From: Pseudomonas sp. UBA4617
GTDB lineage: Bacteria > Pseudomonadota > Gammaproteobacteria > Pseudomonadales > Pseudomonadaceae
NCBI RefSeq assembly: GCF_002386445.1
Contig: NZ_DGIR01000012.1
Span: 41,977-105,976 of the forward strand
Direction of reading: 5' to 3'
DNA length: 64,000 bases
Both the position numbers and the translations under genes were made by a program. Positions within the stretch are counted from its first letter, which is position 1. Each line of letters begins with the position of its first letter. The notes under the pieces were generated by a model. The model was not told the origin of the DNA. It saw only the letters and a list, made by a program, of their open reading frames with translations, and made no database searches. Shown here piece after piece: positions 24,740 to 34,086 of the stretch.

Positions 24740-25303
24740 ATGCCTATCATCAACAGCCAGGTCAAACCGTTCAACGCCACCGCCTACCACAAGGGCGAGT
24801 TCGTCCAGGTCAGTGAAGCCGACCTGAAAGGCAAGTGGTCTGTGGTGTTCTTCTACCCGGCCGACTTCACCTTCGTCTGCCCGACCGAACTGGGTGACCT
24901 CGCTGATAACTACGCCGAGTTCCAGAAGCTGGGCGTGGAGATCTACGGTGTGTCCACCGACACCCACTTCACCCACAAAGCCTGGCACGACACTTCGGAA
25001 ACCATCGGCAAGATCCAGTACCCGCTGATCGGTGACCCGACCCACGTCATCTCGCGCAACTTCGACGTGCTGATCGAAGAAGCCGGCCTGGCCGATCGCG
25101 GTACCTTCGTGATCAACCCGGAAGGCCAGATCAAGATCGTCGAACTGAACGACGGTGGTGTAGGCCGCGATGCTGCCGAACTGCTGCGCAAGGTGAAGGC
25201 TGCCCAGTACGTCGCCGCCCACCCGGGTGAGGTGTGCCCGGCCAAGTGGAAGGAAGGCGAAGCCACCCTGGCGCCGTCGCTGGACCTGGTCGGCAAGATC
25301 TGA
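24740..25303 (+). CDS. ahpC: Alkyl hydroperoxide reductase peroxidase subunit
   Basis: 187 residues, typical 2-Cys peroxiredoxin. Peroxidatic Cys47 in YPADFTFVCPTEL and resolving Cys166 in PGEVCPAKW. It reduces hydrogen peroxide and organic hydroperoxides in the cytosol using electrons from AhpF. ATG 24740 follows AAGGAG. A terminator lies between it and ahpF, so the two have partly separate expression, as commonly seen. Confidence 0.97.
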   Translation: MPIINSQVKPFNATAYHKGEFVQVSEADLKGKWSVVFFYPADFTFVCPTELGDLADNYAEFQKLGVEIYGVSTDTHFTHKAWHDTSETIGKIQYPLIGDPTHVISRNFDVLIEEAGLADRGTFVINPEGQIKIVELNDGGVGRDAAELLRKVKAAQYVAAHPGEVCPAKWKEGEATLAPSLDLVGKI

Positions 25304-25427
25304 TTTTCGCCTGACAAGCGCCTGCGCGACGACCATGCCGCGCAGTCGCTTCTCGAAGGAAAATCCGGTCATGTGCAAGCCGTGGGCGGTGAGCAGCCGC
25401 CAAAGCTGAATTCTCTCACCGCCCCGT

Positions 25428-25461
25428 AAAAACGCCCGGGCGCGATCGCCTGGGCGTTTTT
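25428..25461 (+). terminator. Terminator between ahpC and ahpF
   Basis: AAAAACGCCC, a GC-rich loop and GGGCGTTTTT form a symmetric hairpin 125 bases after the ahpC stop and 33 bases ahead of ahpF; it would let ahpC mRNA exceed ahpF mRNA. Confidence 0.8.
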
Positions 25462-25493
25462 GTATCCGTGTTTTGAAAAAGGAATCGCCCCGT

Positions 25494-27056
25494 ATGTTGG
25501 ACGCCACGCTTAAATCGCAACTGAAAACCTACCTGGAGCGGGTCACCCAGCCGATCGAGATCGTTGCTTCCCTCGACGACGGCGCGAAGTCCCGCGAATT
25601 GCACGACCTGCTGGTGGAGATCGCCGGCCTGTCGAACCTGATTACCCTGCGCGTGGATGGTGATGACGCCCGTCGTCCATCGTTCTCGCTCAACCGCCCG
25701 AATGGCGAGATCAGCCTGCGCTTCGCCGGCATCCCCATGGGCCACGAATTCACCTCGCTGGTGCTTGCCCTGCTGCAGGTCGGCGGCCACCCGTCCAAGG
25801 CCAGTGCCGAAGTGATCGAGCAGATCCAGGCGCTGCAAGGCGAATTCACCTTCGAAACCTATTTCTCGCTGTCGTGCCAGAACTGCCCTGACGTGGTCCA
25901 GGCGCTGAACCTGATGGCCGTGCTCAACCCCAACGTGCGCCACGTGGCGATCGACGGTGCGCTGTTCCAGGCAGAAGTGGAATCGCGCAAGATCATGGCG
26001 GTGCCGAGCATCTACCTGAACGGCGAAGTGTTCGGCCAGGGCCGCATGGGCCTGGAGGAAATCCTCGGCAAGATCGACACCAACGCAGGCGCTCGCCAGG
26101 CCGAGAAGATCAACGCCAGGGACGCCTTCGACGTGCTGGTGGTCGGTGGTGGCCCCGCTGGCGCCTCGGCAGCCATCTACGCTGCACGCAAGGGCATCCG
26201 CACCGGCATCGCGGCCGAGCGGTTCGGCGGCCAGGTGCTCGATACCCTGGCCATCGAGAACTTCATCTCGGTGCAGGAAACCGAAGGGCCGAAACTGGCC
26301 ACGGCCCTGGAAGAACACGTCAGGCAGTACGACGTCGACATCATGAACCTGCAGCGCGGTGAAGCGCTGATCCCGGCCACCGATGGCGGCCTGCATGAAG
26401 TCCGCCTGGCTGGCGGCGCTGCGCTCAAGGCCAAGACCGTGATCCTGGCCACCGGTGCGCGCTGGCGCGAAATGAACGTGCCGGGCGAGCAGGAATACCG
26501 CGCCCGTGGCGTAGCCTACTGCCCGCATTGCGATGGCCCGCTGTTCAAGGGCAAGCGGGTGGCGGTGATCGGCGGTGGCAACTCGGGCGTGGAGGCGGCC
26601 ATCGACCTGGCTGGCATCGTCGCCCAGGTGACCCTGATCGAATTCGACAGCCAGTTGCGCGCCGATGCGGTGCTGCAGCGCAAGCTGCACAGCCTGCCGA
26701 ACGTCAAGGTGATCACCAGCGCGCTGACTACCGAAGTGTTGGGCAATGGCGAGAAAGTGACCGGCCTGCGCTACAAGGACCGTACCACGGAGCAGCAGCA
26801 CGAGGTGGCGCTGGAGGGTATCTTCGTGCAGATCGGCCTGCTGCCGAACACCGACTGGCTGAAGGGCACCGTCGAGCTGTCGCCGCGTGGCGAGATCATC
26901 GTCGACGCCAAGGGCCAGACCAGCATCCCGGGTGTGTTCGCTGCCGGTGACGTGACCACGGTGCCGTACAAGCAGATCGTGATTGCAGTGGGCGAGGGCG
27001 CCAAGGCTTCGCTGGCGGCTTTCGATCACCTGATCCGCACCTCGGCACCGGCGTAA
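25494..27056 (+). CDS. ahpF: Alkyl hydroperoxide reductase subunit F
   Basis: 520 residues, AhpF size. N-terminal double thioredoxin-fold domain with CQNC (about residue 128), then a thioredoxin-reductase-like part with GGGPAGASAAIYAARKG FAD site, GGGNSGVEAAIDLAG NADPH site and the second redox pair CPHC (about 343). It moves electrons from NADH to AhpC. Start ATG 25494; a GTG 21 bases upstream would lengthen the protein. Confidence 0.96.
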   Translation: MLDATLKSQLKTYLERVTQPIEIVASLDDGAKSRELHDLLVEIAGLSNLITLRVDGDDARRPSFSLNRPNGEISLRFAGIPMGHEFTSLVLALLQVGGHPSKASAEVIEQIQALQGEFTFETYFSLSCQNCPDVVQALNLMAVLNPNVRHVAIDGALFQAEVESRKIMAVPSIYLNGEVFGQGRMGLEEILGKIDTNAGARQAEKINARDAFDVLVVGGGPAGASAAIYAARKGIRTGIAAERFGGQVLDTLAIENFISVQETEGPKLATALEEHVRQYDVDIMNLQRGEALIPATDGGLHEVRLAGGAALKAKTVILATGARWREMNVPGEQEYRARGVAYCPHCDGPLFKGKRVAVIGGGNSGVEAAIDLAGIVAQVTLIEFDSQLRADAVLQRKLHSLPNVKVITSALTTEVLGNGEKVTGLRYKDRTTEQQHEVALEGIFVQIGLLPNTDWLKGTVELSPRGEIIVDAKGQTSIPGVFAAGDVTTVPYKQIVIAVGEGAKASLAAFDHLIRTSAPA

Positions 27057-27061
27057 GCCTG

Positions 27062-27172
27062 CACCGGTCTCTCGCGGCCCAAGCCGCTCTTGCAGGTACT
27101 GCGCAGGTTGCGAAAACTGTGCGCTACTTGCAGGAGCGGTTTTGGCTGCGCAAGGGCCGGCCCAGGAAAAGC
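27062..27172. repeat. REP-like inverted repeat
   Basis: CACCGGTCTCTCGCGGCC ... AAGCCGCTCTTGCAG and a reverse-oriented copy (CTTGCAGGAGCGGTTTTGGC...) face each other over about 30 bases between ahpF and the next gene. Another Pseudomonas extragenic palindrome pair. Confidence 0.6.
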
Positions 27173-27223
27173 AATATCCGGGGGTGTCTATGATTACTGC
27201 AGACTCCCTCAGGAATCACACCC

Positions 27224-27412
27224 ATGACCCTGATCAGCCGCGAACCCTGGTGGCTAGTCCCGCCCAAGCCCGGGCAGCAAGAGCAGGACCTGCACTGGGG
27301 CTACCTGGAAATCTACGCCGACGGCCGCACCGTGTTCGTCGACCAGCGCCCCACTGACCGGGAGCTGGCAGAGCGCAAGAGCTGCCGCAATTTCCCCGAC
27401 CCGGAGCCGTGA
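27224..27412 (+). CDS. Small hypothetical protein, 62 aa
   Basis: ATG 27224 with AGGAATC upstream. The protein begins MTLISREPWWLVPPKPGQQE, then HWGYLEIYADGRTVFVD and RELAERKSCRNFP; a Trp/Pro-rich start and a beta-strand core give it the look of a small folded protein. It ends four bases before the convergent YceH stop. Function unknown. Confidence 0.6.
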   Translation: MTLISREPWWLVPPKPGQQEQDLHWGYLEIYADGRTVFVDQRPTDRELAERKSCRNFPDPEP

Positions 27413-27416
27413 CGGC

Positions 27417-28064
27417 TCAGCCTTCCAGTTCGGCCAGGCGGGCCTCCAGCGCGGCAATACGGGCTTCCAGGGCTTCGATGCGTTCTTCCGAGACGCTCCC
27501 GCCACTGCTGCGCGGGCTGCCTTCCTGCTGCCGTGCGGCGAGGATCGCCTCGATTTCAGCCGGGTCGCCCAGCGCGTGGGTATAACGGTCTTCGCGCTGC
27601 CCGGCCTGGCGCGGCAGGTGCAAAGCCAGGCCGCGGGCGATCAGGCGCTCCAACTGGTGCTGGACCTGTTCGATGTCGTCGAAGTCATGCAGGCGGTTGC
27701 TGCGGGTCAGCAGTTCGTTTAGGGTTTGCGGCCCGCGCAGGAACATCAGGCCCATCAGCACCAGTTGCGCCGGCACCAGCTCCAGCGCCTTGTCTACCCG
27801 GTGTTCCCAGCGGTCGGCGCGGCTGCCCATTTGCAGTCGCGCCATGTCTTGCCCTTCGAGGGCGCGCAGGGCCTGGCCGACCTGGCCTTGGGTAAGGTTC
27901 ATGACCGGTTCGCGGCTGGTCTTCTGGTTGCACGCCAGCACCAGGGCATTGAGGGTCAGCGGGTAGCTTTCCGGGCTGGTGGCCTGCTTTTCGATCAGCG
28001 CGCCGAGAATGCGGATCTCGATGCTGTTGAAACGGCCTTCGCCTGCGGTTTGGTGTTCTGACAT
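27417..28064 (-). CDS. yceH: YceH-type DUF480 protein
   Basis: 215 residues. FNSIEIRILGALIEKQATSPESYPLT at the start and NALVLACNQKTSREPVMNLTQGQV next are the hallmark of the YceH (UPF0502) family, which has two winged-helix-like domains. The C-terminus (EERIEALEARIAALEARLAE) is a short coiled coil. Start ATG 28064 with GAGGCAGGG upstream; an earlier in-frame start adds 18 unusual residues. Probably a nucleic-acid-binding or regulatory protein of unknown role. Confidence 0.9.
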   Translation of the reverse strand: MSEHQTAGEGRFNSIEIRILGALIEKQATSPESYPLTLNALVLACNQKTSREPVMNLTQGQVGQALRALEGQDMARLQMGSRADRWEHRVDKALELVPAQLVLMGLMFLRGPQTLNELLTRSNRLHDFDDIEQVQHQLERLIARGLALHLPRQAGQREDRYTHALGDPAEIEAILAARQQEGSPRSSGGSVSEERIEALEARIAALEARLAELEG

Positions 28065-28151
28065 GGCCCTGCCTCGTTGCTGGGAAAGGCCACTAGGGTA
28101 GGTAATGCCATCGTACAAGGCAATTGGGGCCGCAACGCGGCCCCGGCCATC

Positions 28152-29363
28152 TCAAGCGTTGCGCCGCTCTTCGGCCTGGCACGCCGCCGCGGTGAACAGC
28201 ACATCGGTGGAAGAATTCAGCGCCGTCTCGGCCGAGTCCTGCAGCACGCCGATAATGAAGCCCACCGCCACCACCTGCATGGCAATCTCGCTGGGGATGC
28301 CAAACAGGCTGGCTGCCAGCGGAATCAGCAGCAGCGAGCCGCCGGCCACCCCCGATGCACCGCAGGCACAGATCGCCGCCACGACGCTGAGCAGCACGGC
28401 GGTCGGCAGGTCTACCACGATACCCAGGGTATGCACCGCCGCCAGGGTCAGTACGGTAATGGTGATGGCCGCACCGGCCATGTTGATGGTCGCACCCAGC
28501 GGGATCGACACCGAATAGGTGTCTTCATGCAGGCCAAGGCGTTCGGACAGGGCCAGGTTGACCGGGATGTTGGCCGCCGAGCTGCGGGTGAAGAACGCAG
28601 TGATGCCGCTTTCGCGCAGGCACAGCAAGGTCAACGGGAAGGGGTTGCGGCGAATTTTCCAGAACACGATCAACGGGTTCATCACCAGCGCCACGAACAG
28701 CATGCAGCCGATCAGCACGGCCAGCAGGTGCAGGTAGCCGAGCAGGGCGTCCAGGCCGGACTGGGCGAGGGTGGCGCTGACCAGGCCAAAGATGCCCAGC
28801 GGGGCGAAGCGGATGACCACGCGTACGATCAACGTGACGCCAGTGGACAGGTCCTCGACCACGTTGCGGGTGGTTTCGCCGGCATGGCGCAAGGCCACGC
28901 CCAGGCCGATGGCCCAGGTCAGCACGCCGATGAAATTGGCGTTGAGCAGGGCGTTGATCGGGTTGTCGACCGCGCTCAGCAACAGGTTCTGCAACACTTC
29001 GCCGATACCACCCGGAGCGCTCAGCGTGGCCCCGCCGGTGCTCAGTGCCAGGGTCGAGGGGAACAGCATGCTGGCTACCACGGCCACGACCGCGGCACCG
29101 AAGGTCCCCAGCAGGTACAGCCACAGGATCGGCCGAATGTGGGTTTCCTGGCCGTGGCGGTGGTTGGCGATCGAGGCCATGACCAGGATGAATACCAGCA
29201 CCGGTGCCACCGCCTTGAGGGCGCTGACGAACACCTTGCCGAGGAAGGCCAGGTCGCGGGCGATGTCGGGCGCAAGCAGGGCCAGGACGATACCGGCGAT
29301 CAGACCGATGACGATCTGGGTCACCAGGCTGGTGCGGTTGAGGAAGCGGAGGACTGGGGTCAT
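28152..29363 (-). CDS. sstT: Serine/threonine-sodium symporter
   Basis: 403 residues, dicarboxylate/amino-acid:cation symporter family. About eight membrane segments, re-entrant serine-rich loop FFTRSSAANIPVN (about residue 260) and the NMAGAAITITVLTL substrate-binding helix, matching SstT rather than GltP. It imports serine or threonine with sodium. No regulator adjoins. Confidence 0.94.
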   Translation of the reverse strand: MTPVLRFLNRTSLVTQIVIGLIAGIVLALLAPDIARDLAFLGKVFVSALKAVAPVLVFILVMASIANHRHGQETHIRPILWLYLLGTFGAAVVAVVASMLFPSTLALSTGGATLSAPGGIGEVLQNLLLSAVDNPINALLNANFIGVLTWAIGLGVALRHAGETTRNVVEDLSTGVTLIVRVVIRFAPLGIFGLVSATLAQSGLDALLGYLHLLAVLIGCMLFVALVMNPLIVFWKIRRNPFPLTLLCLRESGITAFFTRSSAANIPVNLALSERLGLHEDTYSVSIPLGATINMAGAAITITVLTLAAVHTLGIVVDLPTAVLLSVVAAICACGASGVAGGSLLLIPLAASLFGIPSEIAMQVVAVGFIIGVLQDSAETALNSSTDVLFTAAACQAEERRNA

Positions 29364-29466
29364 GTGCAGCGGTATCCCGGCATGTTCGAAAAGGGCGCGA
29401 CTTTACCATAGACCTTTGTCGAGCAGTGTCGGCCCTTTGCGGGTTTACCCGCGAGCAAGCCCAGGG

Positions 29467-30360
29467 CTACCAATGAAACAACTCCCGACGCGCCCCTTCG
29501 GTAATGGCCACGATGCCCGGGTGCTTGACTTTGCGCTCCACGGAAATGGCATAGAACGATTCGTGTACGGCCTCGGTCTGCCCGACCAGTTCCACTCCGT
29601 ACTGGCGGCACACCTCCTCGGCGATCACGCTGGGTGCGACAAAGATGCCGCTGCCCGATTGCCCGAACGCCTGCATCAACGCGCTGTCGTCGAACTCACC
29701 GACGATGCGTGGCTGCACCTGCTGTTCGCCCAGCCAGCGTAGCAAACGGCTGCGTACCACGGTTTCCTGGCCGGGGATCAGCAGGGGCGCATCGTGCAGG
29801 CAGCCGGGGAAGGCCCCGGCATGCCGTCGGGCCAAGGCCGGGGTGGCGAAAAAGCTCAGCCCGCACTCACCCAGTTTCTGGCTGTAGCCCTTGATGTCCA
29901 GGTGGCTGGGCATGGGGCTGTCGGAGATGACCAGGTCCAGGCGCTGGATCGCCAGGTCGGCCAGCAACCGTTCAAGCTTGTCTTCACGGCAATTGATGCG
30001 CAGCACATCGTCCAGCTCCATGGTCGGCGCCAGCAAGCGGTAGACGATGGACTTGGGCACCACATCCGCCACGCCGACGCGGAACAGGATCTGCTCCTGC
30101 GGGCCGGCCCGCAACATGGCTTCCAGTTCGCCACCCAGCTGAAACATCTGCTCGGCATAGATCAACGTCTGGCGCCCGGTTTCGGTCAGCTCCAGCTGGC
30201 GCCCGACGCGCTGGAACAGCTCCAGGCCATAAGTCTGCTCGAACAGGCTGATCTGCCCGCTGATGGTTTGCGGGGTCAGGTTCAGCTGTTCGCTGGCGCG
30301 GGCGATGCTGCCGGTCTTGGCCACGGCCCAGAAATAGTGCAATTGCCGATAGTTGAGCAT
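29467..30360 (-). CDS. nhaR: LysR-type regulator, NhaR-like
   Basis: 297 residues. Helix-turn-helix LNYRQLHYFWAVAKTGSIARASEQLNLTPQTISGQI, with the Tyr-rich NhaR-specific start, then an effector domain (FRVGVADVVPKSIVYRLL). NhaR activates sodium/proton antiporter and sodium-response genes in enterobacteria. Start at ATG 30360, GGAAAG upstream; a longer frame upstream is discarded. No nhaA is in the window, so its target lies elsewhere. Confidence 0.88.
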   Translation of the reverse strand: MLNYRQLHYFWAVAKTGSIARASEQLNLTPQTISGQISLFEQTYGLELFQRVGRQLELTETGRQTLIYAEQMFQLGGELEAMLRAGPQEQILFRVGVADVVPKSIVYRLLAPTMELDDVLRINCREDKLERLLADLAIQRLDLVISDSPMPSHLDIKGYSQKLGECGLSFFATPALARRHAGAFPGCLHDAPLLIPGQETVVRSRLLRWLGEQQVQPRIVGEFDDSALMQAFGQSGSGIFVAPSVIAEEVCRQYGVELVGQTEAVHESFYAISVERKVKHPGIVAITEGARRELFHW

Positions 30361-30492
30361 CAGTGCTTTCCGGATTCGTAAAAGCCGAAGTATAACCGCT
30401 GAAAATACGAATTTTCCTGATGTATCGCGCGCATTTAGAATGCGCTCCATCGGGCGCTATGTGCGCCACCGGAACACACAAGCGAGGAACCC

Positions 30493-30732
30493 ATGCTGCA
30501 ATTCAAATCCATCGGCACGCCGCTGGTGCTAGCCTTGGCCCTGTTCACCCTGGCTGGTTGCGAGCAGGCCGAGAAGTCCGCCCAGCAGATGCTCGACCAG
30601 GCCGCGCAGTCGGCCAAGCAGGCGATCGACGATACCAACAAGGCCGCCCAGCAGGCGCTGAGCGAGGCCATCGGCAGTGAAGGGCGCGCACCCGAGGACG
30701 CCGACAAGCACAAAGACAACCAGGAAATCTGA
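30493..30732 (+). CDS. Small lipoprotein, 79 aa
   Basis: Signal peptide with LAGC lipobox (Cys23). The mature part is an alanine-rich helix (EKSAQQMLDQAAQSAKQ, then AAQQALSEAIGSE) ending in a charged tail, reminiscent of small Pseudomonas outer-membrane lipoproteins. ATG 30493 follows GAGGAA. It lies 30 bases before the TerC-like gene and should share its transcript. Confidence 0.8.
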   Translation: MLQFKSIGTPLVLALALFTLAGCEQAEKSAQQMLDQAAQSAKQAIDDTNKAAQQALSEAIGSEGRAPEDADKHKDNQEI

Positions 30733-30761
30733 CCCTTAACCGCTGCTGCAGGATGTGAACA

Positions 30762-31514
30762 ATGGAATACTTGCTGGAACTCGTCGCTAGCCCTACCGCC
30801 TGGGTTGCCTTGGCTACGCTGGTGGCCATGGAAGTTGTACTAGGCATCGACAACCTGATCTTCATCTCCATCCTGACCAACAAGCTGCCGGTGGAATACC
30901 GCTCCAAGGCGCGTCGTATCGGTATCAGCATGGCCCTGGTGATGCGCCTGGCCCTGCTCAGCACGGTGGCCTGGATCGTCCAGCTGACCGACCCGGTATT
31001 CGAAGTGTTCGGCAATGCCTTCTCCTGGAAGGACGTGATCCTGATTGCCGGTGGCCTGTTCCTGCTGTGGAAGGCGACCAGGGAGATCCACGAGAACGTC
31101 GACCCGCACGGTGCCAAGGAAGAAGCCAAGGTTTCCTCGACAGTTACCCTGGGCTTTGCCGCGGCGATCTTCCAGATCCTGTTGCTGGACATCGTCTTCT
31201 CGGTCGACAGCATCATCACTGCCGTAGGCATGACCGAGCACCTGCCGATCATGATCATTGCGGTGATCACTGCGGTGATCGTCATGATGGTGGCCGCCGA
31301 CCCGCTGGCCAATTTCATCAACGACAACCCGACCGTGGTGATGCTGGCGCTGGGCTTCCTGATCATGATCGGCATGACGCTGATTGCCGAAGGTTTCGGC
31401 GCCCATGTACCGAAGGGCTATGTGTATGCGGCCATGGCGTTCTCGACGGCGATCGAGATTCTCAACATCCTGGCCCGCCGGGCGCGGTTGAAGCGCGAAG
31501 CGGCGCAAGGGTGA
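30762..31514 (+). CDS. TerC family integral membrane protein
   Basis: 250 residues with seven or so membrane segments. The twin acid motifs EVVLGIDNLIF and DIVFSVDSIITAVG, plus an internal repeat, define the TerC/Alx family of membrane proteins linked to metal (manganese, calcium, tellurite) export. The N-terminus starts directly with a membrane segment. Ends with a basic tail (RRARLKREAAQG). The metal is not predictable. No yybP-type riboswitch is visible in front. Confidence 0.93.
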   Translation: MEYLLELVASPTAWVALATLVAMEVVLGIDNLIFISILTNKLPVEYRSKARRIGISMALVMRLALLSTVAWIVQLTDPVFEVFGNAFSWKDVILIAGGLFLLWKATREIHENVDPHGAKEEAKVSSTVTLGFAAAIFQILLLDIVFSVDSIITAVGMTEHLPIMIIAVITAVIVMMVAADPLANFINDNPTVVMLALGFLIMIGMTLIAEGFGAHVPKGYVYAAMAFSTAIEILNILARRARLKREAAQG

Positions 31515-31520
31515 AGTAGC

Positions 31521-31538
31521 GGGGGCGCTTTGCGCCCC
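31521..31538 (+). terminator. Short GC hairpin after the TerC gene
   Basis: GGGGCGC-TTT-GCGCCCC begins six bases after the TerC stop, followed by the REP pair; there is no T run, so termination would be with help of the REP. Confidence 0.5.
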
Positions 31539-31620
31539 ATTCGTGGGCAAGCCCGCTTCCACAGCACAGCACCGCTTCAGGGCGTGTGCTGTCCCTGTGG
31601 AAGCGGGCTTGCCCGCGAAT
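31539..31620. repeat. REP pair (GGGCAAGCCCGCTTCCAC)
   Basis: A 26-base inverted repeat, ATTCG(T/C)GGGCAAGCCCGC then CTTCCACAG, mirrored 30 bases further on. Perfect except for one or two positions. A head-to-head REP pair of the P. putida type. Confidence 0.9.
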
Positions 31621-31639
31621 GGCTATGAGGAATCTTTGC

Positions 31640-31816
31640 TCAGTGCACCCCGGCATGCCGCCGTGCCCGGTGTGCAGGCTGCGCCCGGGCAGGGGCCTGT
31701 GGCGGCAGGTGATGGTGGGCATGGCGCCGCACGATACGCATTACACCCCACAGCATGGCGGCTGCGACGCTTAGCCACATACCTACCAGCATGAGAATTG
31801 CCATGGTCAGGCTCAT
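31640..31816 (-). CDS. Small membrane protein, 58 aa
   Basis: ATG complement of 31814-31816 with GGGAGG at ideal spacing, stop at 31640-31642. MSLTMAILMLVGMWLSVAAA, then MLWGVMRIVRRHAHHH: one membrane segment at residues 4-26, then a basic, histidine- and proline-rich tail. It fits a single-pass inner-membrane peptide with a cytosolic tail. Unknown role; too short for most gene-length filters. Confidence 0.65.
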   Translation of the reverse strand: MSLTMAILMLVGMWLSVAAAMLWGVMRIVRRHAHHHLPPQAPARAQPAHRARRHAGVH

Positions 31817-32037
31817 CTGTGCCTCCCTCTTCAGGGCCGCGCTCGGCCAGCCAGCGCTTGCCTTCCAGACACTGCTTTAGTCTAGCCGTTCGCCCGTGAC
31901 GTTCCATTGACCGAAGGTCTATTGCTTGGTCCGTTTTGCTCCAAGCCAGTGCCGGGCTATACCCGCGCCGCCGTCCGCCCTATGATCGCTGGCAGAGCCG
32001 GGCGCTGCCTGCCTGGCGTTGGAACAAGCGAGTGTCC

Positions 32038-32724
32038 ATGGAGCAAGATTCCTTCAAGTCGGCAATCACCAGCCCACGCCGGTTGTTGCTGGCCTGCCTG
32101 GTGGCAGCCAGCCTGGCCGGCTGTGCCGGCACGCCGCCCGCCGGCCTCAATGGCCTGCCACAGCGGGTCGAAATCAGCAGCGTGCCATTCTACCGTGGCA
32201 ACGCCAACCACAGCGGGGCCATGGCCCTGGCGGCAGTACTGTCGCAACAGGGTGCGCCCATCACCCCGGGGCTGCTGGACAAGCCGTTGAACCTGCCCCA
32301 GGGCGCCGACGCACTGGGCAGCAGCATCCCTCGGGTGGCGCGTGACTACGGCATGGTGGTGTATCCGCTGGACAAGCAGCTGGACGCGCTGCTGACCCAG
32401 GTGGCGGCGGGCAACCCGGTGTTGTTGCGCTATGAGGACGGCGCGGCCTGGTGGGGTGAGCCACGTTACGCCGTGCTGATCGGTTATGACCGCTACAAGC
32501 AGCGCGTGCTGTTGCGCTCGGGCATGCACCGGCGACAGCTGATGGCGTTCGATGACTTTGCCTCGGCGTGGGCCAGCCAGGGAAGCTGGGCGGTGCTGGT
32601 GCAGCCGCCGCGGCAGCTGCCGGCCCAGGTCGACCGCCAGCGCTGGCTGCAGGCTGCCGATGAACTGGCCCGGGCCGGGCAGGAGATTGCCGCGAAACAG
32701 GCCGTAAGCAGCTTGGGCAGATAG
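32038..32724 (+). CDS. C39-like domain lipoprotein, degenerate active site
   Basis: 228 residues, lipobox LAGC (Cys29), outer-membrane lipoprotein. The soluble part has a C39/papain-like layout: SVPFYRGNANHSGAMALAAV stands where QxxxxCGPAAL would be, but Ser59 replaces the catalytic Cys; GEPRYAVLIGYD replaces the HxVxxxGYD motif, with Arg143 instead of His. So a folded but probably non-catalytic domain. ATG 32038 chosen at the signal peptide. No operon partner; its role may be substrate binding or scaffolding. Confidence 0.75.
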   Translation: MEQDSFKSAITSPRRLLLACLVAASLAGCAGTPPAGLNGLPQRVEISSVPFYRGNANHSGAMALAAVLSQQGAPITPGLLDKPLNLPQGADALGSSIPRVARDYGMVVYPLDKQLDALLTQVAAGNPVLLRYEDGAAWWGEPRYAVLIGYDRYKQRVLLRSGMHRRQLMAFDDFASAWASQGSWAVLVQPPRQLPAQVDRQRWLQAADELARAGQEIAAKQAVSSLGR

Positions 32725-32802
32725 CTTTGCCTGCCCCGGGCATGTCGCCGGCCGGCTCTTGTGAGAGCCGGCTCGCCGACGACAGGGCCAGGCCTGCCTA
32801 CA

Positions 32803-34086
32803 TCAGAAGCCCAGGCGATCGCGCAGGCTGTAGTACCAGGCACCCAGGGCGCTGAACGGCACACGCAGCATCTGGCCACCCGGGAACGGGTAGTGCGGCA
32901 AGCCGGCGAACGCATCGAAGCGCTCGGCCTGGCCGCGCATGGCCTCGGCCAGGACCTTGCCGGCCAGGTGGGTATAGGTCACGCCGTGGCCCGAGCAACC
33001 CTGCGAGTAGTAGATATTGTCACCGATACGGCCGACCTGTGGCAGGCGCGACAGGGTCAGCAGGAAGTTGCCGGTCCAGGCGTAGTCGATCTTCACGTTC
33101 TTCAGCTGCGGGAAGGCCTTGAGCATCTTCGGACGGATGATCGCCTCGATGTTGGCCGGGTCACGCGCGCCGTATACCACGCCACCGCCGAAGATCAGGC
33201 GCTTGTCACTGGTCAGGCGGTAGTAGTCGAGCAGGTAGTTGCAGTCCTCGACGCAGTAGTCCTGCGGCAGCAGGGTACGCGCCAGTTCCTCGCCCAGCGG
33301 CTCGGTGGTGATCACCTGGGTACCGCATGGCATGGACTTGCTGGCCAGCTCCGGTACCAGGTTACCCAGGTAGGCGTTGCCGGCGACGATGATGAATTTG
33401 GCGCGGACCTTGCCCTGCGGGGTGTGTACCACCGGGTTGGCGCCACGCTCGATGCGTACGGCCGGGGTCTGCTCATAGATGATGCCGCCCAGCGACTCGA
33501 CCGCCGCCGCCTCGCCCAGGGCCAGGTTCAGCGGGTGAATGTGGCCACCGCTCATGTCCAGCATGCCGCCCACGTAGTTGTCGCAGGCCACTACTTCGCG
33601 GATGCGCTTCTGGTCCATCAGCTCCAGCTGGTTGTGGCCAAAGCGCTCCCACAGACGTTTTTGCGACTCCAGGTGGCCCATCTGCTTGCTGGTGAGGGCA
33701 GCGAACACGCCACCGTCCTTGAGGTCGCACTGAATGTTGTACTTGGCCACGCGTTCACGAATGATGCGCCCGCCTTCGAAGGCCATCTGGCCCAGCAGTT
33801 GCGCCTGCTTGGGGCCGACCGTGCGTTCGATCACATCGATGTCACGGCTGTAGCTGTTGACGATCTGGCCGCCGTTACGGCCCGACGCGCCGAAGCCGAC
33901 CTTGGCCGCTTCGACGATGCTCACCTTGAAGCCGTTCTCCAGCAGGAACAGGGCGCTGGACAGGCCGGTGTAGCCGGCGCCGATGATGCACACATCGGTT
34001 TCCACCTCACCCTGCAGCGCCGGACGTGGCGGCACCGGGTTGGCCGAGGCGGCGTAGTAGGACTGGGGGTAGGGGGTGTTAGCCAT
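32803..34086 (-). CDS. puuB: FAD-dependent amine oxidase, PuuB-like
   Basis: 427 residues of the DAO/GlpO family. The GxGxxG FAD site VCIIGAGYTGLSSALFLLENG, RNGGQIVNSYSRD after it, and GCSGHGVTYTHLAGKVLAEA at the end match gamma-glutamylputrescine oxidase (PuuB) or related amine/deaminating oxidases. It would oxidise polyamine-derived amines with oxygen. No other puu gene is adjacent, so the exact substrate is open. Confidence 0.8.
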   Translation of the reverse strand: MANTPYPQSYYAASANPVPPRPALQGEVETDVCIIGAGYTGLSSALFLLENGFKVSIVEAAKVGFGASGRNGGQIVNSYSRDIDVIERTVGPKQAQLLGQMAFEGGRIIRERVAKYNIQCDLKDGGVFAALTSKQMGHLESQKRLWERFGHNQLELMDQKRIREVVACDNYVGGMLDMSGGHIHPLNLALGEAAAVESLGGIIYEQTPAVRIERGANPVVHTPQGKVRAKFIIVAGNAYLGNLVPELASKSMPCGTQVITTEPLGEELARTLLPQDYCVEDCNYLLDYYRLTSDKRLIFGGGVVYGARDPANIEAIIRPKMLKAFPQLKNVKIDYAWTGNFLLTLSRLPQVGRIGDNIYYSQGCSGHGVTYTHLAGKVLAEAMRGQAERFDAFAGLPHYPFPGGQMLRVPFSALGAWYYSLRDRLGF

